Shown here piece by piece: positions 33,714-45,290 of a stretch of DNA of 64,000 nucleotides. The translations under genes were made by a program, and so were the position numbers. Positions within the stretch are counted from its first letter, which is position 1; each line of letters opens with the position of its first letter. This DNA is from Beauveria sp. NWAFU-1 (Eukaryota; Ascomycota; Sordariomycetes; Hypocreales; Cordycipitaceae), in contig JANBXD010000006.1 in the NCBI GenBank assembly GCA_024472245.1, positions 930,001 through 994,000 of the forward strand. The letters are read 5' to 3'. The notes under the pieces were generated by a model. It was not told the origin of the DNA, searched no databases, and worked only from the letters and a program-made list of their open reading frames with translations.

Positions 33714-36700
33714 CATCCACCTGGGCTACCGAGCGACCACATCCGAAACTCGATCAGTAAATGTGTTCGGCATCAATCAATCGTTGCAGTTCAGTGGGTT
33801 ACAGTAGAGCCGCATCCCCTGCAGTCATCTCTCCATTATTTGATCTACCTGCGGTTTCAACTCGTCACAATCTGGTGAATTTCCTTTTCGACTTGCAAAT
33901 TCACCAGAGTCCCGCTCACACCGAAGCAAGTCATCCCCGGAGGGCATATTGGTGATGTGATTTATGGTTTCATTTGTTTTGTGTATTCTTAGAAGCAAGA
34001 AAGCTATTGGAACTGTACCCCTGTCTGCTCGGTTTCGCGCCCGACATGGAAGATCGGTGTCCCGATCGCTTTTCGTGCGGATAGTGCCCAGCCGGAAGTC
34101 CAAAGATTGGGCCCCGTGGGGTAAAATTAGAAGCGGCGGATTTTCTTTTTGTCATACTTATTTAAGTATCAAGTCTAGCATTTCATCTTTCGAGTCAAAA
34201 GAAGCAAAGGGTGTGCCTAGGCATAGGCTGCGTTTCACCAGGCACACTCCGATTATCTTGGGGTCTGAAGGAGATGCGCCGCAGGGCCGTTGTGCCCAAT
34301 CCTTGCGACTTGGTTACCTGTAAGTCGAACGCCACATCATCATTCACACCATGGCTTCAGCCTGACGGACTTTCTGAGGCTCTGTGCACCGCCCGTAGGA
34401 GCGCAGTGTAGGTGGTTCACATCGCTCGTGCAATGACTTGCTGCCGTCCAAGCTGTCATTTTGAGGCACCATTGTAACACTTTGGATAAGAAAAGTAGTC
34501 GTATATGCATGGCAAATACTGAGCCTCTCAGTCACCACCTGGAGCCGTTCCAACTCGCTTCTCTCTTTCTCGAGATTCCGAGTCCACCGTCTACCGCAAC
34601 TTTCCAACGACAACTCTTTCTTCTGTAAACCCGATCCATGTTAGCTCGTAGGACAGCTGCTTTATCTCTGCTAAAGGTTGTTGAACAAGTGGGATGGCAG
34701 TAAATCAGTGATGCCTGAGCTTTTAGCTTAGAGGCTTCCGTCCTACGAGACTGTCAAGCTCGCCCTTGGATGCTCTTCGTTGATGGCCGAGAATAAGGAA
34801 GACCTCTTTGCTGTTCGGTCTGTGGGAGGCTTGCTCTGAGCGCTCCTTGCAGGAAAGCGAAGCCATCTACGTACGGGAGGGTCGTTTCTTAAATGACTGA
34901 AAGCGAACTGACAGTCAAGGGTGCCATTCTCTACACAAATTCGAGCCAGTACTCTTCTCAGAGGAGCGCTACAATTATCAAAATGCATCGTCAACTGAGA
35001 CCCGCCAGCAGTGCAAAAGCAACATGCGAGGCAGTCATTGGCAGGACTGAATCTGTCACTTACAAAGAAATGATTGGTGGGCCTGCCCATTTGCGAATGA
35101 TTTTGTACTCGGAAATCTTCGGCCTAGTAATGTAATGGCAGAAGATTTGGTTCATCATATGCAGAGCCATCATATCAAGGCGGATCAAATTGAAGCATCT
35201 TGGTGGCGGTCTTCTGGTACCTATCCAATCAGCGAGACTTATTATGGGTTGGAAACCTGGAACCGCTCATCTTCTGACCAGAAGGGCAGAAATACGACTT
35301 CTCATGAAGAAAAGGGGCGGTGTGTATGCCTCGCGTCCAGCCATAGCTTTGCCCTGCCTGTGCCTGTTCCCAGCAATCGCCTCACACCCCACAGCGAGCC
35401 TGATGTGCATTCACTGGGCATACTCGGTAGCTGCCTAACTTCCTGTACTTTTGCGTTGGGACTAGAAAGTTGACGCATCTTGGGTAGAAACTGCGCACTG
35501 ATATTGGCACGGCATCCCCCATATCGGCCGCAGGGGGGGATGCAACTTTGGCACGGTGAAACAACGCCTCCAATTTCTCGCACTCTCTATACCTTTTCTT
35601 TAGAAAACTCGTATTATTCCCCTATCAGGGCTCTTCTGTCGTCATTTCAAAAATACAAGGCGCTCTGTGACACCTCACTCGCGCCGGGGGCCCGCTCGGC
35701 GGCCTCGTTGTCTAACCTTGCTCGCGGACGGAGAAGCTTTCCAGGCAACGGTGTAACGTGTCACTGCAGAGGTGTCAATATGACAGCTGTCATTCACTAT
35801 GCACTGTACGTCTCCGAATTGTTCGACGCTGGCTGTGTCACTATACCATGCTCCAGGTTGGCTGTTTAGGAAATGCAACGTCACCGCGCACTTGTACCTC
35901 TGTCCGCAACCAACATGATTCGTAAGCCACCGCGTTGAAGGAGTAATCGCTACGATCTGATGCTTCACACCCTTGCAGTACATAATGTTTGAAGTGCTGT
36001 ATGGCTAGTTCGAAGTCGAGACATCAAAGACGTGTAGTCGAGCATGGGTGGCAGAATACAAGAAAAAAGGCATGTGAGTGACGCAGAAGCGTCACTTTGG
36101 TAAATACAAAAGTAAAACTTCGAAAAGCTCAGTAACTTGGCACGCGGGGGAAGTTTTAGTTGTTTTTTCATAATTTAGTAAATTTGAATCCAGTCTTATT
36201 GCTGACTTGTCGTTTTGGTTGCTCTGCATCCACGCATCTTCCGGCTTTCCGTGTGCGGCTGAAAGAGCCGATTGTCCAAGATGTTCACAGTCAAGTCGAT
36301 ATTCGCACACTGAAGCAAAGAACCACAAGCAGTGAGTATCTTAATCAATCCCTTCATTTTGAAGGTTTCTTTCGCGACTGTTGGTGGCATCGTGGTTTCC
36401 ACAGTCATGGCACACGGGGGTTAGTACTCGAGACTTGCGCGCGTCGCGACCCCGCGTCTGGCTAGATTCGCCTCCACAGTCGCATCTTTCTTTCAGTATC
36501 GTGACCTTGTGCTTGCTTCCTTTGCCGTTTCTTTTCTTCCCCCGCTGGTTGCTTCTTCCGTCATATAGGCGCCCGCATCGTACCCTCCCGTCGAGCTGCC
36601 TTCCAATCAGGGTCGCACCAGGTACACAATGGCCCGACTATGCCTTCTGTTGGCGCTTGCAGTAGATTCGGATGAAGCTTTGATCTGGAAAGGTCAGAGA

Positions 36701-36759
36701 CGCTCAGTTGGAATCCCGGCAATCTCTGCTTCTTTCCACCAAACTTGTCGGCTCACAAA
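33714..36759. other. 3-kb spacer between the two zinc-finger-like paralogs
   Basis: Contains the possible relic at 35135-35300, an AT-rich segment near 34130-34200 and several short open frames on both strands without recognisable domains (for example 34344-34613 minus and 36160-36465 plus). No intact gene is supported. The region upstream of 36760 is pyrimidine-rich (36480-36620), as expected for a promoter/leader. Confidence 0.45.
35135..35300 (+). pseudogene. Possible relic of a third zinc-finger-like paralog
   Basis: A short open frame reads AEDLVHHMQSHH followed by an Ile/Ser-rich stretch. It resembles AKDLVMHLHGSHG of the flanking upstream paralog and ALISHMMEAREKK of the downstream one. 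The cysteine pairs expected on either side are missing and the flanking frames are broken. Interpreted cautiously as a decayed copy lying between its two paralogs; a chance match is possible. Confidence 0.35.
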
Positions 36760-38571
36760 ATGCCAATCGCATCGCCAAGCATGAATCAGAACGAGACCAG
36801 CAATTCAGTAGCTGCGAGAGTAACGTACTGCCACCACCTGTTCGACTGGCTCACCCTCCTTGAGCCAATTTGCCTACCAAAAGTGAGAGTCACGCTTGAT
36901 TATTCATTTGCTCACTTGCAGGGTCGGCTTCGGCGCTGGGAATTGGATCTGAAGGTAGGGGACCAACATGGGTCCAGTCTGGACTCGCGGCTCGAGTCAG
37001 CTCCTGAAGATCTTAGACTATCTATCGACTTTCAGCTGAGAGCTTTGAAGCTACATCTAAGCCGCGTCGAGCCGCTAATGACTTCATGCATGCAAATCCT
37101 TTCGGCGTCGAAAATGGCCGGCACTGTGTCTGAGGAACTAGTTCTGGGCGACAACTTCAAGATCCTTTTGAAAAAAATCAAATTCAAGCTTGGTCTAATT
37201 AGTTTCACACTCGACAGACTGCAAAAATTCGCCGCCAATCTTCTACACCACACAGAGACGGGTCTCGGAATGAAGATTATAGACTATCGGCGACGACACG
37301 ATGATTCCACATTCAATCAATCTGTTCGAAGTTATGTAAATTCTCATTATCCCCCCATCAGGCAATCTCAGTACAGGTACTCAGGGTTGAAGCAATATTC
37401 GGAGCCTACAGAGACGAGCTGTGAGCCTGGTCAGGCGGCAAAGGACCAGCTCGCTCGTTTACACGAGACTTTGGTCAACATGATTCTTTTCCGACATTAT
37501 CGAACACTCTACGAGAGAGATCAGATAAAAGAGCCGCTAGTGCTTCTCCCTGAAAGAAAGCCTTCCCGAGGATCGCAGGCCATGGGCACGGTAGCCAGAC
37601 GCGCCAGTGCCCTCGTCGATACCGCACGGCAAAAGGGCACCCAAATCGCCGCTTTTGCCACATCATTGAGTGAAGCCACCTCGGACGGGCATCAGATAGC
37701 CGTCCGCAATCTGGATCTTAGGGAGTCTGTTCTCAGTCGTAATCTACAGCAGAAACAGGCCAATATCAACAGGCCTTGCACCAGTGAGGAGAACTTGACG
37801 TGTCCTGTCTGCGATCAAGTGTATCATTCTGACACCCTTCGAGGTGAGAACTGGAAGTAAGTTCACCACGCCCCTAGTTGCCCGCTATCTGCGAGACGTG
37901 TCACTGATCTTGACAGACGCCACTTCATCATCATCGAGGACAGCAAGCCCAACGCACGCGACGACCGCTGCGGCGAAGCATACTCGGCGTCCCTCTGCAA
38001 CGGCAGCGACTGGAAGGAGCGCCTGCGCCAGCGCCACGGCACGGAATGGCTTCCTCTTCGAGTGCCGCTGTTTTGGACCTGTTCGCTGTGCCGTCGTGTT
38101 CCGCGGATGGAAAAGGCGTCGAGGGCGCTGATGATGGACGCCTTGATCAGCCACATGATGGAAGCGCGCGAAAAAAAGGGCGGACAGGCCACGCATTCGA
38201 GCATCGGCTGGACCACTGTCTTTTTGATGCCGCCGAGCGAAACCTGTCCAATCTGCGAGACGTGTCATCTGGACAGCACGACGCCAACGAATGGTGCCGC
38301 AGCAGCCGGGCTGCTGCAGACCGACGACGCTCAGGCCAAGAAAGCCCTCCAAGAAGCCAGAGATCTTGCCTGGAAGAAGACGGAAGACTGCATCGGCAAG
38401 CATGTACTGGAAATGGCACTTTACTTTGCCCGATATCGTCGCGCTCCGGAGCAAGCGGTGGCGGTTCCCGACACTATGGAAAAGGCTGAAAAGATGACGC
38501 TGCTAGCTCGAAAGGGCTTCAAAAAGGCTGCCAAGCGCTTGTCTACAGTTACTCAGGGCATAAGATACTGA
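36760..38571 (+). CDS. Cys/His zinc-finger-like accessory protein, paralog B
   Basis: Exons 36760-37856 and 37917-38571 (GTAAGT...CAG intron, phase 2), 583 residues. Same layout as the paralog at 31674: an N-terminal helical region with LDRLQKFAANLLHHTETGLGMK aligning with LTELQDFANLLLFYTKAGFG, then CPVCDQVYHSD, a WKRHFIII step across the intron, SLCNGSDWKERLRQRHG, CSLCRRVP and CPICETCH with a final Cys/His (CIGKHVLEM). It has no repeat tail; instead the C-terminus is short and basic. Within exon 1 a 39-nt in-frame segment (36883-36921) has GTGAGA and CTTGCAG ends and may be a very short intron. Function unknown. The second exon is markedly more GC-rich than the first. Follows a 3-kb spacer and is followed by convergent citrate synthase. 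Confidence 0.68.
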
Positions 38572-38946
38572 TTGTGACAGGTGGGGTGCAAGATCTCATC
38601 AAACTGCAGACGAATTTTCAACAGACCCAGGACAATCAATACAGGCACATCGGGTAGAGTAAAGAGTTTGAATATTGGTCCATTACTTAGATTTTACATT
38701 TCATCTGCTGGGCTGAGCAGTTGGTGATATCAGCTGCGTTACCGAATTCTTCTGTATCGCAAAAAAAAGCAGTCAAACGCCATCCCGGCAACCGCAAGTC
38801 GTTGCTCCAGTTGCGTTTGAAGTAGCTTTTCCATTATCCCAAATCCGTGGCAAAACAAAGATCAAAAGAATTCCACACGTCTAAAGTTATAACCCCGTCT
38901 CCTTGTTCTATCTCATTCTAGTCAAACAGGCACGTCCTGTGCAAAT
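38572..38946. other. Convergent intergenic region before citrate synthase
   Basis: 375 bases between two 3' ends, AT-rich with A-runs near 38760. Marks the right edge of the accessory block; nothing else visible. Confidence 0.5.
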
Positions 38947-40557
38947 TTACAGCTTCTTGACAAGCTCGATCCACTTGGCAGTGGAGAAGGACTTGGGACG
39001 CTCAATAGGAGAGCCAACAGCGCGGTCAATGATGAGCTGAGGAAGAACACCAATGGCGCGGGATACACCAAAGAGAACGGTGTAGTAGTTGGACTCGGTG
39101 AGGCCGTAGTGCTGGAGAAGGACGCCAGAGTGGGCATCGACGTTGGGGAAGGGGTTCTTGGTCTTGCCATGCTCAGTCAGGACGCCAGGGGCAATCTTGT
39201 AGACCTGGCTGACAAGCTGGAACATGGGGTCGTTGGGCATCTTGGCCTGAGCGAACGCGCGCTGAGCCATGTAGCGAGGGTCAGTCTTGCGGAGGACGGC
39301 GTGGCCGTAGCCAGGAACGACACGGCCGGACTTGAGGGTGTCCCAGAGGTACTTGGTGATGTTGGCGTCGGACAAATCGTCGCCAATGACCTTCTTCATC
39401 TCGGTAAGCCAGTTAAGGACCTCTTGGTTGGCGAGGCCATGGAGGGGACCGGCCAGACCGTTGAGACCAGCGGCGAGGGAGAGGAAGGGGGAGCTCAGAG
39501 CAGAGCCGACAAGGTGAGTGGTGTGGGCAGAGACATTGCCACCCTCGTGGTCGGTGTGGATGGTCAGGTAGAGACGCATCAGCTCAATAAAGTCGGTGTT
39601 GCTGCCAAAGCCGAGCTGGTTGGCAAAGTTGAAGGAGTAGTCCTTGTCCTTCTGGATGGGGGCCACCTTGCCACCCTTGAAGACGTTCTGGTAGATGCGC
39701 GAAGCAATGTTGGGGAGCTTGGCGATCAGGTCCATCGAGTCCTCGTAGGTGTAGGTCCAGTACTCCTTCTTGTTGATACCCTTGGCATAGGCCTTGGCGA
39801 AGCTGGAGGTCTGCTCGAGAGCAGTGACAGCGAGAGAGAACTGGGCCATGGGGTGGAGGTCGGTAGGGCAGTGGTCGATGAGCTCCTCGACGAACTTGGG
39901 AATGTCGGAACGGGCGGCCCATTCGGCAGAGAGGTCGCGGACCTGCTGCTCGGTGGGGACCTCGCCGGTCAGAAGGAGCCAGAAGAGACCTGTGGGAAGC
40001 TCGGATTAGTCGCGCGCAAGTGAAATGAATTCGAATCTGCCAATCTCACCCTCAGGAAGAGGCTCTTTGCCGCCGGGAGCCTTGGGAAGGAGCTCCTGGC
40101 ACTCGGGAATGGTCTTGCCACGGAAACGGATACCCTCCTCGGAGTCGAGGACGGAGCCCTCCCAGACGAGGGCCTTGATACCACGGGCACCGCCATAGAC
40201 CTGGTCGAGGGTAACCTTGTCAACAACCTTGGAGCCGTGCTCGCTGCGTTGGGAGAATATCATGTCAGTAATTGATCGAGGCTCGGAGAGGGCGGCTGGA
40301 GGGTTACGAACGCGCGAAGGGCCTTGATCTGGTCAATCTTCTCGGGCAGCAGCTCGGCGAAGCGCTCCTTGAGAGTCTGGAGAAGTGTAAGCTGGCAAAG
40401 TACGAATTGGATCGAGGCAAGTATCGCGGAGCACACGGACCTGAGTCTTGGCAGAGTAGCAGCGAACCGAGTTGAAGGCGGCAGAGCGAGCTCCGAAAGC
40501 AGGAGCGCGAAGCGAGGCCTTCAAGGCAGAGTTGCTGAGACGGGTAACGGAAGCCAT
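38947..40557 (-). CDS. CIT1: Citrate synthase, mitochondrial
   Basis: Four exons on the minus strand: 40557-40441, 40376-40312, 40243-40050 and 39989-38947, phases consistent, 472 residues, the normal length. Condenses acetyl-CoA with oxaloacetate to citrate at the entry of the TCA cycle. Residues 1-35 form a mitochondrial targeting peptide (basic, Ser/Ala-rich, no acidic residues, ending RCYSAKTQ). Catalytic residues are visible: His in PLHGLANQEVL, His in PGYGHAVLRKTDPR and Asp in NVDAHSG. The N-terminal LKERFAELLPEKIDQIKALR and the GLFWLLLTGEVPTEQQV segment are also typical. Short introns near the 5' end are usual for the fungal gene. Very biased codon use (C-ending) fits high expression. 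The upstream 300 bases contain pyrimidine tracts when read from the coding strand. Confidence 0.96.
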
Positions 40558-42824
40558 TGTGTACCAGAAATGAATTGGTTGGAATGGAAACTGGATCAGG
40601 CAAAGACGGAGAATAGGAAGAAAGAAACAGAGGAGTCGGATGGGATGGGTATGAAGGGGGTAAAAAAGCGCAGAGGAAAAAAGTACAGTAAGAAGGCCCT
40701 GTTTGTGTCGGCCGGCTTAGTAGATGGAAGACACGGGCCAGCCAGCCCCAGCCGCGAGCAAAGCAACGGCGCCAGGCAAGCAGGTGAGCAGGGACCCAAG
40801 GAGCTAGGCCGGAAAAAAAATTACATTGGGGGTTTCTGAGAGCTAGACGGGGATGGATCATGGGGCTTTTAGTTTTGGTAGGCTGCGAGTTGCAGGCCAG
40901 TTGCATTGGAAACACTTTATTCCCTCTTTTAAAACAATTCAGATATAAAAAAAAGTAATGGTTCATGCATGGCTACATTTCCCAGAGTCGTCAGTGCCGT
41001 AGGCAAAAAGAACTCGAAACTCCCCTACCTCTGTCGTCATGCTGAGCCGCTGATGGCTGCACCTCTGCTCAGCATTATTGCTGCTCGGGTAATACTTGCA
41101 GCGTCCAGCCTCTAAAATTTCATAGGCATGATCCACTGCTCAATGATAAGATGCAGTAAATTTATTATGCCGAGAGTGCGGCTCTGCGGGTTGGGAGCGA
41201 AAACGCGGGAATGGCTTTCAACTCAGCGCTTGTTACAGTGAATGATGCGATTACGATGCCCTGCAATTACCTGGGCGCACTAGGCACACCTACGTGTGCT
41301 ACGTCACTGGTGATGCAAATTTTTGAGATAAGGTACGCAGGTACTTGTTGTCAACCTGGTGTACAAATTTGTTGGAAAATTCCATACAGCCAAATCTCCC
41401 AACGCAATCACGATTCCGCCCAACACGCTCTCTAAAATTAAATACTTGGCAACGACTCCTTGCATCTCATTCCCAGGCAAGCAGGTACCAAAGTTTACTG
41501 TGTAATTACGCTCCGTCGCTCACTGTCCTCTTCCTGCTTTATTACCGCAACACCAAAAGTCCGATCGCTATCCACAATTCCGTAATGCTCACTGTCCTCA
41601 TCCCCCGGGTTTTTATCGCGGGCCGATTATATCTTTTACTGCTCATGTATCTTTACTGCTCACAGAAAGTGAGACGTGACCTTTGAACATCTCTTATCTC
41701 TATTTATTGGTTTACCCTTGTCCCGCTCCCGCAGCCGCTGGAGTTGCTACCAGTACTACCAAGTGCCGCCACGTGCTACCAAGTGCTACCCATATTATTA
41801 CCTGAATTACGAGATGAGCTCGCCAATATTGCATCTTTTCACCTCGTCTTCTAAGTACTTAGACGCATCCTCCTAAGTTAAAAGGTAGCCTGTGCATACA
41901 AGTCGGACGATGTCCTACGGCGGCACGAGATCTCCCTCTCCCAAGATACAGAAACGACGAAAAGAAAAACCGTCCCATCTCACGTACAGATTGCCTCAGC
42001 TTGTTTGCTGTGTCACAATGCCAATAATAGATGGTTATTTTATGTTTGACTTTATTATTAGACAGACCGCCCTGCAAATTTTCTTCTGCGGCCTGCCGGG
42101 CATAACAATGCTACCGTACTGAGTACTCACTGTGAAACATGGTTGCATTACATAAGCAGCTCGTGACTCCCAATAAACAAGTGCCGGCCAAGCCTCTAAT
42201 ATTTGACCTGCCCTGCCCCCCTTCCCACTGTTAGCTGCAGATTCTTCCTTCTTCATCCTCCTCGCCACAGCACCGTCCGTCAGGCCTCTTCATCGACAAC
42301 TCTCTTCGTACATCACATTTTCGCGTTTTTCAAGTAGCAGCCGTGCTCTATTGCCAGTCTGCCTCTTCGTATTCACCCGCGGCTCGTGTTAATCCATATT
42401 TTCGTCGGTAATTTCCTTTTTGAGGCGATAATAACCTGCCACGTCAGTGACTGCATCGCATTTGCCTGAGCATCGCCCTAGTATAAAGGACTGCTGCTTT
42501 TCGCATTCACCACCTGCGATATCAGAAATCGTGTTGCAAATCGACCATCACGTACTGCCGGGCCTATTTCTTCTCCTCGTATCGTACTTGAAGACAGACA
42601 GACCTCGCCTTCGTCGTGCCAGTATTCGCGCCTCCTTGTAGGACATTCACTGTTTGTTTCTTCGGGCCACCACCTCTAGAACTCTTCGGACGACTCAGGC
42701 ATCTTTTGCAAGTTGCTCTCGCTTCACCGGGTTGCTTTTGCTACGCTTGCCGCATAAGCGTGCACTGCTGCTCCTCATAGTCATTTCACCCCTGGGAGGA
42801 AAGTGACGGACGCAAAATACCATC
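40558..42824. other. Divergent intergenic region, citrate synthase / Seb1-like
   Basis: About 2.3 kb holding two promoters. The first 300 bases are rich in purines on the plus strand, i.e. a pyrimidine-rich leader for citrate synthase. Short repeated phrases (CTACCAGTACTACCAAGTGC then CTACCAAGTGCTACC) occur around 41747-41792. The segment 42240-42780 is CT-rich and is likely the 5' leader of the downstream gene. No coding or RNA gene recognised. Confidence 0.5.
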
Positions 42825-45290
42825 ATGGCTTCAGCAGTAACAGACCTCGAGACTGGCCTTCAGGCTATGCTAAACCTGAAGCCGCCTGGCGTCTCTGGTT
42901 CTCGCATTACCAGTTTGACTTCGCTTTGCGTTACCAATATTCAGGTAAGATTCGCCGACAACGCCTCCCGCTGCCCGTTCACTTCTAATCCTTCACCATA
43001 ACAGTCTGAATCCGTCCTCATTCAAAAAATTTACACCCATTTCAAAAAGACTCCGGGAACCCATAAGCTTGGCGTTCTCTACGTCGTAGACTCAGTAACC
43101 CGAAAATGGCTCGAGCAAGCCAAGGCACAAGGCCAACCCATAAACAGTTCTGCCCCCGATGGCACATATGCTGCTGGAGTGCACCGAGTAACCGAGCTGA
43201 TGCCCGTATTGATGAATGACATTAGTCAATCCGCCCCTGAAGATCAAAAGGTACGCACATCACTTGATGGTCGACTGATGTCTTGGTTGTTGCATCTGCT
43301 ACTGCGCCCTGCAACGTAAACCCGTCTCAACAAGACACCACTCGTCAATTATGACTATTTTTGCAATAAAGAAACTCACCATTGTCTCGCCGTGTAGGAA
43401 AAAATAAAGAAGCTGCTCGATATCTGGGAAAAGGGACAGACTTTCCCCCCATCTATGCTCGCCTCCTTCAGACAGGGTCTTAGCTCGCCTGCCCAAACCA
43501 GTATGTCAAATCACTCTCGCGGTGCGCTTTGCTAGTACTTGACGAAGCAACTCGTTTGCTGTCCAGCTTCTAACATTTCATTCTCTCACAGAAACCTCAA
43601 CAACCCCTCCTGGTAGCCCTCCGCCGAACGTGATGGCATCGCTGCAAGGTCGACCAGCATCTAGCGCTGCCTCGGCTCCTGCTCCTGCCGCTGCCAACGG
43701 CTCGTCCATTCTAGAGGCTCTGGCCAAAATTGCCCGTCAAAACACCACACCCAACGGCGCCGCTGGCTCGGCTGCTCCTAGTAATGGCGCTCTGCCCACT
43801 CCAGCTGCATCGTATAGCATGCCGGCTTCTGCCTTGCCGCAGCCCGTGTCCTCGTCACACGCGCCCTCGTCTTATCCTGCTGCCTCACAGCCAGTAAATG
43901 CGCCCCCTGCGCCCTTTAATCTGGCTCAGATGCTAGGACAGAGTGCACCGGCTCAAGCAATGTCTTTGAATGCCGCTCCCCAGATGCCTAGTGCTCCTGC
44001 TGCAGCCGCCGGAGGCATGGACCCCAACACTCAGCAACAGATTATGCTCATCAAGCTTCTGGCTGATCAGGGTGTGCCATTTGATAAGATTCCTGCTTTG
44101 ATCCAGAGTATGACTGGCGGAGGTGTGGCTGCTCAGCCTGCACCCGCTCCCGCCCCCGCTGCCCAAGGGTCCTTTCCTGCCCAGCCGGCTTGGGGAGCGC
44201 CCTCCAACGGCCCTTCGCGTGACGAGCCTCGCGATCGCGGATATGGCGACGTTGGCAGATCTCCCCAGGGGTTTCGCGGCGGTCGATCCCGCTCCAGGTC
44301 GCCCGACCGATGGGGTCAGCGCGGCTCTCCGCGTGGTGGACGTGACTTTGGCGGCCGCAACAGCCCTGCCCGTGGCCGTCACGATGACAACAGAGATCGC
44401 AACGGGCGCAGGGGAGCTGATTTTCGCCAGCGCAGCCCTCCTGGTCGTCGTGGTCGATCTCCGTCACCGGGCAACCTACCGCACGTCGACAGATGGGTCG
44501 AGTATGATTCTACCCTTCCTCCTAACTCTATCCGCGTTCTCAGTCGCACGCTTTTCGTTGGAGGTGTGACGTAAGTACTACCATTGACGTTTTCATACAC
44601 TACATCTACTAATTAACATCACAGCTGCCCTGAACCCGAACTGCGCGCTATCTTTGGCCGCTACGGCACTGTGCAGACTTGTATAGTCAACAAGGACAAG
44701 AGACACGCCTTTGTCAAGATGCTGACCCGGAAGGATGCTGAGCTTGCCAGGACTAGCATGGAGGACAACAGACATCTGGACATTCCTCTTCGCGTAAGTC
44801 ATGATACCCATTTCACTCCCAAAGACTACTCACTAACTTGCAACAGACACGATGGGGAGTTGGTTTCGGTCCCAGAGATTGCAGCGACTACGCTACTGGC
44901 GTCAGCATCATCCCGATCTCTAAACTGACGGAAGCCGATCGCAAGTGGATGCTAACTGCGCCGTACGGTGGCAGTGGCGGTCAACCCATCGAGCCCGGTC
45001 TTTCCGTCGAGGAACCGGATATCGAGATTGGTGCCGGTGTTTCGTCCAAGGCCATCAGCCGACGCATGCAGACCGACAAGGGCGGCCAGAACGGTCCCAA
45101 GTCCACGCGCCAGCGCGACGACGATTGGCGCCATGACGACACCGGCGGTCACCAGCGTAGCGGGAACGACCGCGGCTCTGGACCCAACAACCAGGCTCAG
45201 GGTGGTCAGATGCCCGGGTTCCCATTCGGAGTTGGCACGTTACCCAACGGCATGCCTAACTTTCCTCAGGGCTTTCAGTTCCCGCAATAA
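42825..45290 (+). CDS. seb1: Nrd1/Seb1-like RNA polymerase II CTD- and RNA-binding protein
   Basis: Six exons: 42825-42944, 43005-43250, 43398-43500, 43592-44570, 44625-44793 and 44847-45290, phases consistent, 686 residues. Residues 1-155 form a CTD-interacting domain: SVLIQKIYTHFKKTPGTHKLGVLYVVDS is characteristic, here split by intron 1 just before it. A disordered Ala/Pro/Ser-rich and then Arg/Ser/Gly-rich linker follows (about 165-455). An RRM begins at RTLFVGGVT (RNP2-like) with HAFVKM as the RNP1-like strand. The Nrd1-specific extension after it reads RWGVGFGPRDCSDY and VSIIPISKLTEADRKW. The tail is Gly/Pro/Phe-rich. Known role: binds phosphorylated Pol II tail and nascent RNA in transcription termination, 3' processing and, in fission yeast, heterochromatin. 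Nuclear. Arrangement of CID, RS-like linker and RRM is as expected for ascomycetes. Confidence 0.93.

Noticed and set aside
36883..36921. 39-nt possible intron in zinc-finger-like paralog B
   Set aside because: Ends match GT-AG, but 39 nt is shorter than the introns here and it is in frame without a stop, so it was kept as coding.
39109..40023. 304-codon plus-strand frame opposite citrate synthase
   Set aside because: Spans a proven intron of the real gene and reflects its codon bias; no domain features.
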